Positions 25,801-36,400 of a DNA stretch of 64,000 nt are shown one piece after another. Position 1 is the first letter of the stretch. Every line of letters starts with the position of its first letter. The notes below the pieces were generated by a model that saw only the letters and a list, made by a program, of their open reading frames with translations, was not told where the DNA came from and searched no databases. The DNA lies in contig NW_019774626.1 of assembly GCF_001039355.2 (NCBI RefSeq), positions 482,246 through 546,245 on the forward strand, in the 5' to 3' direction. Position numbers and translations under genes: made by a program. Source of the stretch: Lingula anatina (Eukaryota; Brachiopoda; Lingulata; Lingulida; Lingulidae).

Positions 25801-28800
25801 ACTACCAGTTTATCTCATAGCATCTATATATAATACAATAAATTTAAATTTTACTAACTTCAACTTCAAATAACTTCAACTTCAATTAACACAATATTGT
25901 ATTTTTTAATTTTACCAACTTTAAATCTTTCTTTTTTTCTTCAATTAAGTCTAATCTTCTCTAAGGAACATAAAGCCTCTTCTAATCATCCTCAGCCAAG
26001 TAGTTTGGTAGACACATGGAAGCTGATGCCACTCTTGATTAATTGTTTTCAGGTACAAAAATTGCCACCAGAAACATTCCTAATGTAGATGGGCATTAGC
26101 ACGGGGCTCTTTTTCTACCCTAAAGGCAGGGAAGTCTGAAACCCTGGCAGTGAACCTTATATTTATAAGTCTAAATGAGATACATGTGGTTCTTCTGTTT
26201 AAATGCTAGGCACAAATTAAAAGATAAAACATGCACTGCTATATGCAGTGCATTTAATTGTTATATGCATCACTTTAAAATATGGCAGTTCTGTGTCCAC
26301 AGACTCAAACCAATACCTTATTCTTTTATTGTACACAATTTGCTACTAAATTTGAAGATAAATTTTAAAACATTTTAGCAAATGAATGACAACTAGACTA
26401 GAGGTAATTTTATGATCTCATATAAATACCCAGGAGTTTATTATCTAGAATGAAAAACACCACCACAAGAGGTTTTACACAGTATGTGAAATCTGAAACA
26501 AGCATTGAAAAATCTTTAAGCATACACATGTATATTTCATAAAAGGATCAGACCATTCTCAAATAAACATCCAAACCATGTGATTAAAAAAAATAAAAAA
26601 TACTTTTAGATTTTCATTTCACTTGGGTCTTGAGTAGCCAGTATTCCTTATGTCTTCATGTATGAACAAACGAAATCAATCAACATTGCCTGTATGACAC
26701 TAATATGCAGAAAGTGTATCAAAATCAATTACATGGAGACTATACTTCAGTCATATCACACACACAAGGGCAAGGATGAAAAGGCAATTGCATATTTGGT
26801 TTTTTATCCTGACATCCTACGGAATTAGACTAATAATGTGATGGTAATATCTATTAAGCTCTCCAAAAATGATCAATGTTTTAAAGAATACACACAAGAA
26901 AGAATGAGCCAGAGATATATAATCCAAACTTAAAGGGATGACAACTCTTCACATGGGATTCAAAATTCCACAATCAAAACAATGTGAGCAATTCATAAAA
27001 ATGTAACAAATTGGCAGTTTCAATCATAATATTCGGATATTGTGAGATATAATGGGTCGTCATTGATTGCTACCCTTAGATCCTAAAAACATGCTCTTTT
27101 TTTTAAACCAATCAATTAACTTTGAATGTCAGAAGGGATTCATTAACTATTGGTAATTATGAGGAAACTGTTGTTTACCCCAGGAAAATTCCCTTTATGG
27201 CACTTATGGCACTTTTCCTCGCTAAAATGAAGAGTTGTGGTCTCTTAAAGTGTTCTAGGAGGTTGGCAAGCTGGTTGCATGGCAGCAGTGTCAGACTCGC
27301 TGTGCCAATTGCAGGCCTTCAGGTCCTGTACTTCAGCTTTTGGCCAACAGAAGGTTGTACACATTTCTACTTCAAGCTTTCTTTGCAAGTAGATAGTAGT
27401 AAAATAGTAATGTCGCTTTTATCTGTGACTTGGCTCCAAAGAGCCAAAGAGCAACTAGAGAAACTTACATCAGAGAAATGCCTAGATTCCTGTTGGTCAT
27501 GGTACTTAGCAACCAAGCATTTTGTATCCTTTAATAACATAAAATTGCCTTTCATTTGTGCACGGATGGGTACTACATACATTGTGTTGGGAAGTCTCAC
27601 AGACTTTTAACAATAATACTTCACATTGTGTTCTGGTTGTCATGATAAGCAATGAAGAAGAAACAGTAACAGCATCGTAGAACAGTCAAGTTTTTTTTTT
27701 ATTGGACATATATTTTATAGCTGTGTAACCTGGTAAAGCCTTAGTTGAAGCAAATCAAATAGTTGCTCTACATTCCAATGTAAAAAATACCATTTAAAGA
27801 ACATGTACTTTTACAAGCAACTCAAAGATTTCTGGCATCTGCCAATGGTTGTTCCTCAAATTTCCCAGCTGGTTATCAGATAGTTAATTGATCATCATTT
27901 CAAAATCCTTATCTGTATTCACAAAGGTACTTGTACTTAACTCTGAAAAATGGATAAAAATAAATCACCCTGTGTTCAACCTCAATGTACATTCTTACCA
28001 TGGGAATTTACCAGTGCACAGATATATCAAAGTATACCTCAAATTTCCCTGCTGACAAATGAGGATCCAAGGCAAAAGCGATACCAGGTAAACAGACAGA
28101 CACACATGCTAGGCCTTGGAGGATAACCTCTCTGCCAAAATGACATTTGAGGTTCCCAATGAAGTTTTATCTTTTTTATTAAGCAGATCTGTCTAAGTTG
28201 CCAAGTTCGGCTACCACTGAGGTGGAACTGGCGATCTCTGATAAAAGAACACCTTGAGAAAGTCAAAACCATCACACGCATATTGATTTATCTTTAACAC
28301 AGGGGTAACTTCCTCCTAAAATGTCTGCTAGCTGTGCACTTTTAAAATCTGGGTAATAACTTCCACTACAGTTTATATGAACATAAACATTACTGGACGC
28401 TGTGGTTTAACTCCAAACACTATATAAATACAGCAATGTATCAATTTAAAATGTATCAGCCACAAGTAGGGCTAACCTGAGATGTTAGTAATTGAACTGT
28501 TGCCTCCAATTTTTAACATGAATATTGGTAAACAAGTACCTGCTTTACTCAGACTGTTAAAGGAATATTAAAACATATGAGTAAAACATTGGAATTTAAC
28601 ATGGTTGATCTGTTCCACTTACATTGCTTATTTGAAGAGATGGGGACAGAGTTTCTAAAAAAGAAATCAATGTGTGTGAGTGTGGGTGGGAATTAATGTG
28701 CAACAGCACAAATGAAAAAGACTTGTAAAAATAATTAAATTTACAATTTAATAAAATAATCACTGTATATTCTGGTCATTCTAAATAAGTGTATAATATT

Positions 28801-29327
28801 AATAAGAGTGCCATGTGTTTTGCTGTAAGTGAACAAATTATGGGAAGAGGCAGTGGAGCATACATATATATCACTGTAAGTTCAATTGACCTTAACAAGT
28901 TAAATGTCTTTGGCTTAATGTAGAATACACATTAAAATAATGAATGATAGAGAAATTCTCTGGACTACTAGGCTGAGACATATGATAAGTTAGATACCTT
29001 GAAACATACAGAAACACTAAAACAGTCAATTCTCTTATAAATCATACAATATTGATTGATCATTAAAGTAAACTGTACATATGAATCAAATAAAACTTAA
29101 GAATGAAAATAAATATATATAGCTCTTTAAAAAATCCAAAACACTAATGCAAAGTATTAATTATTGTCACATCTGTTTTGGATTAATGGTTAAAATAAAC
29201 CATCTATGTTCAAAATACAATGGTGCATGGAATTCCACTCAAAAAATATAATCAATTTAATTGTTAAAATACCTTTTTTCTAACATTTAACATTTTTATA
29301 GTTAAAAAGGGGGTTCACAACTAATTG

Positions 29328-29398
<71 letters not shown>

Positions 29399-29684
29399 CC
29401 CAAATACTGTCATAACCAATATTATGTCAAACTTAACAAATTAACACATCTAACACAATATCACATCATTAATATACTAGTATATAACTTACCATGAAAT
29501 TCGGCTCGAGAGTAACCACGGACAATGTACTTGGATTCCCTGTCTTTGTTCGGGTCATGGACTTTGATAAGAATATACTTAAACTTCCCCTGGTCTATAT
29601 CCACATCTGCCACAGCATCCAGCTTTGCATTGCCTGTCTTTACAGTCCCAGGCATGTTCTTGAAGGAGTGATTCTGACCCAGCG
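4804..29684 (-). CDS. PHPT1: 14 kDa phosphohistidine phosphatase
   Basis: Three coding exons on the minus strand: 29655-29493 (with an acceptor at 29685/29686 and 29 nt of leader before the ATG), 13314-13190 and 4899-4804. They join in frame to 127 residues, against 125 in human PHPT1. The first gives residues 1-54, with KYILIKVHD and YIVRGYSRAEFH. The second gives DIYDEV and LDCECVGGGR. The third ends in SNDGY, the family's typical terminus. The enzyme removes phosphate from protein histidine; the catalytic histidine of human PHPT1 (His53, in HADIYD) corresponds to His54 here, and the motif is intact and split by the first intron. The introns are about 16.2 and 8.3 kb and full of mobile elements. 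An upstream non-coding exon is implied by the acceptor but was not located. The gene is head-to-head with the GBP-like gene at 30415. Confidence 0.95.
5235..5400. mobile_element. Short foldback element with CAGGCCCGTAGCCAG ends
   Basis: The left end reads CAGGCCCGTAGCCAG and the right end is its exact inverse, CTGGCTACGGGCCTG, about 165 bp overall. The interior has two copies of an AAAAGGTCCACT motif. CAGG...CCTG ends are typical of hAT-type non-autonomous elements, but I see no clean 8-bp target duplication, so the superfamily is uncertain. Confidence 0.7.
8101..9150. mobile_element. TTAA-flanked non-autonomous piggyBac-like element
   Basis: About 1.05 kb, with TTAA at 8101-8104 and 9147-9150. 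The ends are inverted repeats: left TTAACCCTCAAGTGACCGAG, right inverse TTAACCCTCAAGAGACCAAG. Subterminal copies of a GGGGTCAT(N2-3)ATGACCCC-type palindrome lie near 8122, 8287 and 9084. TTAA targets with CCCT-starting ends fit the piggyBac superfamily. There is no transposase frame, so it must have been mobilised in trans. Confidence 0.82.
11483..11686. mobile_element. Small foldback element
   Basis: The left end, from 11483, contains CATTCC and TTAGATCGATC; the right end, to 11686, contains the inverse GATCGATCTAAA and GGAATG. The roughly 25-bp arms are imperfect and the element is about 204 bp. The interior is richer in GC than the intron around it. No transposase and no clear target duplication. 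Confidence 0.55.
11765..12113. mobile_element. TTAA element, AGGGATAATAACTC family, copy 1
   Basis: Bounded by TTAA at both ends, with inverted termini TTAAAGGGATAATAACTC and GAGTTATTATCCCTTTAA. A related copy sits at 26930-27248 and shares an interior block around AACTTTGAATGT and CAGGAAAATTC. About 349 bp, non-coding; TTAA targeting suggests mobilisation by a piggyBac- or Kolobok-type transposase. Confidence 0.75.
12426..12445. repeat. Perfect 20-bp palindrome
   Basis: AACACCTACTAGTAGGTGTT is its own reverse complement. It lies about 40 bp before the foldback element at 12485 and may be a relic of another element or simply chance. Confidence 0.6.
12485..12803. mobile_element. Harbinger-like foldback element with TAA target duplication
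   Basis: About 319 bp. The left end starts CGGGCCATTCAGAATGA and the right end is the inverse GGGGCCATTCAGAATGA. The repeat continues inward over more than 100 bp per arm, through GGAAGACC...TTAATCCTGTAATGGT and its inverse. TAA flanks both sides (12482-12484 and 12804-12806). A three-base TWA duplication and G/C-rich ends fit the PIF/Harbinger type. No transposase is present. Confidence 0.72.
14484..15520. mobile_element. 1,037-bp foldback element with 6-bp target duplication
   Basis: It starts TACCATGGCCCATAGG and ends with the exact inverse. The arms are about 440 bp each and highly similar, with a roughly 145-bp spacer. GGATAT flanks it on both sides (14478-14483 and 15521-15526). The other copy of the block has a single GGATAT (18063-18068) and no insert, so the element ends and the duplication are directly read from an empty site. 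The arms contain repeated degenerate units built around CGACATG/CATGTC. Each arm holds a roughly 64-residue frame reading outwards, ending in RRLLWAMV, but the two are the same sequence by symmetry. No recognised transposase. Confidence 0.9.
15803..15989 (+). repeat. TATGG satellite, array 1
   Basis: Pentanucleotide TATGG repeat with TGTGG and GAGTAG variants. It ends with TAGCACATTTCTCTCTCAT at the undetermined base 15990. Confidence 0.95.
15990..16928. other. Intronic segment with repeated GCCATCTTGGAT motifs
   Basis: A single undetermined base at 15990 opens this stretch. It has five copies of GCCAT(C/T)TTG(GAT) at about 16037, 16208, 16402, 16420 and 16563, several preceded by GGCG or GGCC. 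No coding frame is credible. The two overlapping frames across 16522-16741 are opposite-strand shadows in this repeat. Confidence 0.7.
16929..18516. repeat. Duplicated block, copy 2 (empty site)
   Basis: The counterpart of 13352-15989 without the foldback insertion; the intact site is GGATAT at 18063. Its satellite end differs in repeat number and variants from copy 1. Confidence 0.9.
18363..18516 (+). repeat. TATGG satellite, array 2
   Basis: TATGG repeats with TAGCATGGAGTAG variants, followed by TAGCACATTTCTCTCTCG, the same unique flank as the other two arrays. Confidence 0.95.
18517..18817 (+). repeat. Repeated satellite flank around undetermined base 18623
   Basis: The stretch 18517-18622 (AAGACAATGGTAAAAACAGC to CTCTCAGTAAAT) appears again at 18719-18817. 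Between them, after the 'n', a third TATGG array (18624-18702) repeats the exact variant order of array 1. This is the pattern expected if overlapping contigs or alleles were placed in series. Confidence 0.88.
19500..19635 (-). repeat. Inverted partial copy of the duplicated block
   Basis: Reads as the reverse complement of about 15535-15655 and 18080-18205, including AAAGACACTGAATG, CCCAGACAC, GCACCTAAATGTT and AGACACTTAATC. This shows that part of the block belongs to a dispersed repeat family, with about 90% similarity judged by eye. Confidence 0.75.
20835..21590 (+). pseudogene. Decayed non-LTR retrotransposon (LINE) reverse-transcriptase remnant
   Basis: Conceptual reading shifts frame several times. 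At 20845 LFTDDIHLGSDKARR carries the (F/Y)xDD catalytic motif of reverse transcriptase. It is followed by LNMHLGKTKVMTYN, a GKTFEEVNSYMY stretch and, near 21350-21440, TWIQEEMKIRD and RWTGHVARFQDNPY. These match the RT and downstream region of RTE/Jockey-type LINEs. Stops and frameshifts show it is dead, and the endonuclease and upstream RT are missing. Confidence 0.8.
22876..23693. mobile_element. 818-bp inverted-repeat element with non-repetitive interior
   Basis: Two arms of about 110 bp (22876-22985 and 23584-23693) are inverted copies with only about four or five mismatches, starting CAGGCCTA. GGATT flanks both ends (22871-22875 and 23694-23698), a possible 5-bp target duplication. The interior is richer in GC and CpG than the surrounding intron. 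It includes an inner inverted pair TTTAGACCACGG / CCGTGGTCTAAA and a 63-codon minus-strand frame (23510-23319). No transposase is recognised. Confidence 0.78.
26930..27248. mobile_element. TTAA element, AGGGATAATAACTC family, copy 2
   Basis: TTAA at 26930-26933 and 27245-27248, with termini TTAAAGGGATGACAACTCTTC and the diverged inverse GAAGAGTTGTGGTCTCTTAA. It shares interior blocks with 11765-12113, so the two are members of one non-autonomous family. About 319 bp and more decayed than copy 1. Confidence 0.7.
29330..29395. repeat. (AT)n microsatellite
   Basis: About 32 uninterrupted AT units lie roughly 100 bases from the donor of the PHPT1 first coding exon, inside intron 1. Confidence 0.97.
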
Positions 29685-30405
29685 CTGCAAATTAAGATCA
29701 CACAAAGTGATCAACAATTAAAAACAAAAATAGTTAATATATAATATGGAGATATGATTATCTTCCCTTGGTTAAATCAGCTGCCAGAGCAAAAGACAGC
29801 TGTAAGATGAGTTATCACTTGAATTCCTCCTGAAAGCTCAACTCCTCTTTCCACTGCAGATCACGATGGAACAACGTTAAGTACATGAATCAGCGATTGA
29901 CAAGAACTAGCGAACCCCACGAAAAAGGAAAAAAAGGAATGTATTTAAATTGATAAATCCACTGTTCCTACATTTGACATGCCAAGTGGGTTCTTCTTAC
30001 TGACGAAGCATGAACTCTTTGAAACTGAGTGACTAATGTGGAGCACCACCATATAAGCATTTATGAGGGAGATGCAACGAACAACGCGCTAACTGATTGC
30101 ATGGGATGAGACTGACAAAAGGCCTGGCAGAAACTGAACCACCGAGGCGGTTGTGTTTTGACCTTTAGAGAAGCCTAACACGGCGTTTCAGCAATTTTAA
30201 CCTCACTAATATGACCCTAAAACAATCGGTTAAACAAACATCTAAGAGCATATGGAATCACTCAACATGCATCCGTATCATGTGAAGATTTACCTGGCTG
30301 ACTTATCGTGTTCTACGCCTTTGGTTATTCCCCAAAACGAGGCTCAAGGGGAATCCCATCAAAATTGAGGGTTACGAACTCTCTGATTGGCTGGTGTGGT
30401 GCAGG
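29685..30405. promoter_or_regulatory. Divergent intergenic/promoter region PHPT1 - GBP-like gene
   Basis: Only about 0.72 kb separates the first recognised PHPT1 exon (minus) from the start of the GBP-like gene (plus), so both promoters must lie here. The plus-strand start context ATGGCGGCGCCC resembles a YY1-type initiation element. No TATA box is obvious. The PHPT1 5'UTR exon should also be in this interval. Assigned from layout, not from transcript data. Confidence 0.55.
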
Positions 30406-30414
30406 ATGAGAAAA

Positions 30415-33400
30415 ATGGCGGCGCCCACAAAGAAGCATGAAATTTTAATTCTACTGTTATTTTCAGCTTTTTCAGGATATAACCAGGAAAGTAATGCTGA
30501 CGATGGCCCACAAAATAATAAAGAAGGTAATTTGACTCTCTTTCTATACTTCCTGTAGCATTCTTACTCGTTTTCTGCTTTCTTCTGGTTTCACTAGACT
30601 GCAACTAGGAACCATAACTCTACAATGAACATGCAGGTACTGTACATGTAGGCATAGTTTTATGCATTAGCATGTCTGTTTACGTTTTCTGATATGTGCT
30701 GTTTGCGCAAACAGTACACATTAGAAACCATATATAGGAGAGCAAATCTATGAAATTTTGTGCAACTGCAACCAGTGCCAGCTTGAGCTGTTGAGTTACA
30801 TGTACTGAGCACTGTAGGTGTGATGTCCAGGTAACATTGGTTTTCAGACAGGTGGCATCCACAGTGGCACTCTAGAGAAAACTTCCCTGACCAACCATTG
30901 CAGTTAGTGAGGCCAGGACAAGATCATAAGACACTGGAGGTAGTTGAGGAAAACTTCAAGGTTAGTACAGTACACAAGTTACTTGTTATAGGAACAGATA
31001 CACCATTAACATATGAAATTATTTTCACCCTGTGTCATATGTGATCCAGCTACCAAGCCAATGAACATTTATATCCAGATACACTGTAGTTTGATAAATT
31101 GATCCCCAACACACCTTTATAATTGATTATATAAAAACTCAGTATTGTGATACAGTACAAATGAAATAAGTTAAGTGAAAACAGCAATTACCAAATGCCT
31201 ACATGTTTACCTGCAACTCTTGATTGATGTTGTTCACTGCTGTGGTCACATCTACCAATACTGTATTGCAATTGTTTACTTGAAGTGTGATGATCTTTCA
31301 GATGTTACAACGGATTGAGGGGTCAGTTGCTACGGTTGCAGTTGTTGGCAAATTTCATACTGGGAAATCTTTCCTTTTGAACCAACTGATGGGAAAATCC
31401 AATGGCTTTGGTGTAGGACCATATGTTACTCCACAGACTATGGGGATCTGGATGTGGGGAAAGGTGCCTTAAGATTTTTTAATCCTTGTTCTGTAATTAT
31501 GTATAATTACCATCAGTTAAGTGTTAACTGATAATAAGGTTATTTTTGATCTATACATATGTATCAGTTCTTTATTTTTCCTTTATTTATTATTTTTCCA
31601 GCCACTAGAAATAACCAAAGAGGATGGACAGAAGCTCTCTCTAATATTTTTGGATACTGAGGGATTTGCTGCCAACAATGTCTCAGAGAATTATGATGCC
31701 AAAGTATTTGCTGTGGCAACTCTACTCAGCAGCTATCTAGTATACAACTCTGTGAAGATCATTGATCAGTCTGATATTGACTATCTGGAACTGCTGGCCA
31801 GAAGAACACAGGTACACCAAGATATAACTAAGCCAATGTCACTTCAAACAGCTGGTGATTAACAGTGCCTACCTGGATTAACAAACAGCATTTATTAGTC
31901 GATTCCAGTAAACTATGGTACATTTATCTTCAACTCTCTGTTTTAAATCTCTGACAAGTAGAATTTTATGCACCAGACCACATCCTCAATTTCTATACCT
32001 GAACTGAGATATACACATTTAAGAGAGGGATTTGTTTCAGCTTTTTGCCTTAGGGGCACAGTTGTCAAAGACCAAATGGACTGATGATTTCAACCATGAT
32101 TTGCTTAGTTTTCCTCCATTACTTTGGGTGAGTGTTTTTAAGTGTTTTTAATATTGTATCTTACAGATTATCCGTAGTTTGCATATAAGTCTTTGCTTAG
32201 TATCAATAAAATAAGACCTGCTTGTGTTGTCTTATTTTGTCACTCGAAGTTTTCAGTGTATTTCAAAACATTTGTTACATATTTGATTAGAAATAAGGTC
32301 AATTACATGTTTCTCAAATTTTGTTAGGTGCTGAATATATAGCTACCTTCTTATTAGAGAATGCATTTTGCCAAATGATGTGGATTTTTTATTGTTAAAA
32401 AAAAACATATTGTATTGTTATGGTCTGTGTTCTAGGTTGTTCAAGATTTTTTTCAAGTAACAGAGAATAAGGAAAGTCCAAAAGAATGGCTCCATCGTCT
32501 TATGGAGACACATACAAGGGAGAATGAGGAATATGAAATCAGTCTGAAAGGTAACAGCCAATTGAGAACGTAATGAGATAGGTCTTTGACAGAAAAAAGA
32601 ACAGTTTTCTAAATGTTAATATTTTCAGTGAATTTTTGTTTCTGATTGTATTATACTACATAAATTAATAACAAATATGTATATCCTTGTTTTGGAATGT
32701 CATAACTGTTAATGTTCTGTTATTCAAAATTATTTGCAGACAACAAAGTATATAAACAATGAAATACAGTCAGTATAGTTTTCCATAAATAAAATTTGTT
32801 GATATTTTTGTGCTAGGTATATTCAAGTCTGTGGATTGCCACACTATGTTCCTGCCAGCAACAAAGAAACAGCTTCTCATAGACTTATCTAAGGTATTGT
32901 TTTATATTTTCAAACAGTCTGGCAATACTTTTAGGACAGATGTATGCCTGTTCAAGATAAGGTGATGTGATAATTTTAATTTTGATTTTGAAGATATCAA
33001 AAAGTAACTTTAAATTTGTAGGCTGCTGAGGATGAACTTACACAGGAGTACAAAGAGGAAAGAGATGCTTTAAGAGAGAAAATCAAATCAGGAATACAAC
33101 CCAAAGAAAAGAATGGTACTTTGTTATATATGATAATTTTTGGAAAAATAGCCATAGTGATACAGTGGACTTACACAGTATTTTTTTAAAGATATTAAAT
33201 ATCAAAATTTATACAATTTACCAACTAATTAAGCAAAAAAGTAAATAGCATATCTATGTTCAACATTAAGGAAATGTTCATATTACAATCTAATGTGTCT
33301 TATTCTTTTAGGTAGATGGTCATCATATATCATAGTGTTTTTTTTAAACATATTAATAATCAAGTATTCAGTTTTGTTTTTTCCTTAAAATTTTTTTCCA

Positions 33401-36400
33401 GACAGAGCCATAACTGGCCCTGAGCTTGCATCATTATTGGAAATCTTGGTCAGTGCAGCAAATGAAGGATCTTTGGCATCAGTAAGTATCAGATTATTGT
33501 AACATTATTATGTCGTTGAGAGCCCATAAATTGTATTACTCTGTATAGGATTTTTGGTCTTTTGCTATCTATTCTCACAAGTGAAATCAACCTGTTTAGA
33601 TAATTATGTAAAACACTTTTTCCTGTCATATTTTAAGCCAAATGCAATTCAATGTATTAAAAGAATGTGTTTATCTTGTGGCTCCAGAGATACCATTAAT
33701 TACATCATTTTGTAATAAGACGGCACCCTACAGTGAAACCTAAAACAGTTTATTTTACTACAACATTGTCATTCATAACACTTTTTTGTCAGCACATGGA
33801 CTTTCTGTAACTGGTTTGTACACCCAAATCTAAATGAATATTTCACAAACTATCTTGTGAAAACCTTGCCAAGTCTTAGGCATTGCTTCCACACTTATTA
33901 AAGCAGTACTTTACTTCATTTCATCTCCAGATCCCTAGTCGTTGGGATGCCTTCATCCAAAGGCTCCAAGATGGCGCCTTAGAGGACTGCACCAGGTTCT
34001 ATGAAGGTGAGATGCAAGTGCTCAGTGAAATGTATAATAATGGACCAGTCCATCCCAAGGCACAGGAGGTAATAAGACATTATGTTTAAGAGAACTTTGA
34101 GAGTTATGGAATAATGTTTATTCTTCACATTGTTTAGATTTACAATTTGTTTGAATCTGTTATACTAGACTTTCAATTAAGACAGTCCAACATCTGTGGG
34201 ACTTTCATTGTGGTTTCTCATGTTTCAATTGTTCAGAATCTCAGACATAGCATGCAAGGTCATTTTCAGACAAAGAGGAGCTGTATATGTCGTATGAAAC
34301 ATCCGTAACAAAAATATGTCCTTGTCATCTTAAAAGACACAGGTAATACAAGTTTCGTAGCAGATTCAAACTTTGTAAATAGTATCATTTACTGTATATG
34401 GATGACTCTTAATCTTTATAAATTTTGTAGTCTTCTAAGTAACTATGCACTTTTAGTGTTTGCTTGTTTCTTTGCACTCTAACTGTAGCTAAGCAGTTAT
34501 CTTTAATTAAGCCTCTCATTGCTATGACATAGAGAATTACTATATCATATCATAGCATTGCTTCCCTTTTAACATAAAATCACTAGTATGAATAGAAATC
34601 TCACTTTTTGTCTTTAATCCAGTTTAAAGAATATGTATCAGTATCTTCTTTGAGTGCAACATCTTTTAGATTTTTTTACACAATTTTCCACTCAGCATTA
34701 GTATAGCTTTTCCTTTCACGTAATGCATAGTTTATAGTTTCAGAAGTCGATTTGTTAGTTGCCATCTTTCACTTTCCATGATATTTAACTGCTCATAACC
34801 ATTCTTCTATCTCTTCTGAAGGAATGGCATGAACAAGTATTCAATAAATCACTCCACCTTCTAGAACAGCTGTTGTTTGGGTAGGTGTAGTGCAAGTAGT
34901 GACAGCAGTTTGGAGGTGACGTGGCAGTGAGGATCATGTGTTCAGTTATAGAATGTTTACAGGGTTGTGTTTGGATTTTTTCAAATCAATATGATATCCT
35001 GTTTCTCAGTACTTCACAATGATGTAAAGCTTTCAGTGTCTGTATGTATTCAAAATACCAATGTTCCTTTAGTTATAGAAAACAGAATAGCTCTTTTATA
35101 GTGGTTATAGCTTTGTCATCTTTTAAAACAACTTTGATGACCAGGTCCATGAGTATTCGATTTTTGTTATCCACATTTGTTTAAATTTTGCGAATTGTGC
35201 AGCTAATTACAGTTTGCATATCTTAAAGGCTTGGAGATAGGGTAACAGAAGCATCCAAGGAGCTAGACCACAATATACGCCACAAGTTTGAGAAGAGCAA
35301 GGACATGAATGAGAAGAGGATAAAGCTGAAGTGCAGTGAACTTCAGCACAAGGTTGAGGTATGGGTGCATTCAGAGCATGTTGTTTGTGGACTAACAGAT
35401 CCCTGTGTCAAATATGGCCAACCCACTTGAAAGCTTGCTGCATAATCTCCTAATAGACACTAAATAGATTCCTGGCAGGGATTACACGATAAGGTTTCAA
35501 GTGGGTCGGGCATATTTGATTGAATTGGTTTTGAATGCTGCCTATGTCACCCTGAGATTTAGTTTCAAACCTTCCAAAAGCTTCCCAGTACACTTTTTTT
35601 GTTGGTCTCTGATAAACTTAAACATAACAGAAATTAAATAGTTTTTATAACCGATTCCCCATCAGTTCACTGTATTCAAAGTAAGGTTATTTCACTCTCT
35701 GTCACAGCTTCACTTATCTGTCTCTCATTCAATTTACCAATACATCTGTCCCCACCACTACTTCTTTGAAAACCTCAGAGTATGTACTCAAAAACATTTG
35801 GCTATAAAATGATATGATAATGTTAAATTGTTTGATAGTAACTTTTAAGGTTAATCCTTCAGTAACACTCAAATTATCAAGGAATTGCCTGCCATCTTGA
35901 TATAATAGGTCAGCACATTTAATTTGTTGGTGATTCTGTGCCCTGCATCTCCAGCTATTTTGTAGAGCACAAGTGGATTTAATGTTTAACTTAACAGCAA
36001 AATAAAGCATGTGACTTCAATGTGTATCGTTCATCAAACTATATTGTTGTTAACCGCTTTGATTTGTTTTTAAATATCTCAAAGTTCTTGTATTTTGAAT
36101 GATTTAAATGTAATTAACATGCTTTTTCAAGAAATGACACTGCATAAGTGATAAGTTTTAAGATCGGGATTTTCCATGTTTTCAGCTTGATGCAGAGGAG
36201 GCATTGAGCAAAATGAAGCTTCCACTGAAAACATCTGAACTAGAGCACCAGATAGGAGTTCTACATGAGAAATCTCTATCACAGTTCACTGAGAGCATCA
36301 AAAACTTCACTCTAGAGGCAGATAGAGCAGACATCATTAAGAGACTGGGGGTATAATGTGAATTTCTTTTAATTGTTTGTGCATTTTTTACCTATCCCAA

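Larger units (their letters stand above)
13315..29492 (-). other. PHPT1 intron 1 (16.2 kb)
   Basis: Bounded by GTAAGT after the catalytic-His codon and a TAG acceptor. It carries the duplicated block and satellites at 13352-18817, the 1,037-bp foldback insertion, a LINE fragment, the 818-bp inverted-repeat element, a second TTAA element and a long AT microsatellite next to the first coding exon. Stretches 19640-20830, 21660-22870, 23700-26925 and 27250-29330 show only AT-rich sequence, homopolymer runs and chance frames. Confidence 0.85.

Noticed and set aside
27122..27610. 162-codon plus-strand frame
   Set aside because: It begins inside a TTAA element and runs through AT-rich intron. No known domain, no splice sites and an opposing frame over the same bases make chance more likely.
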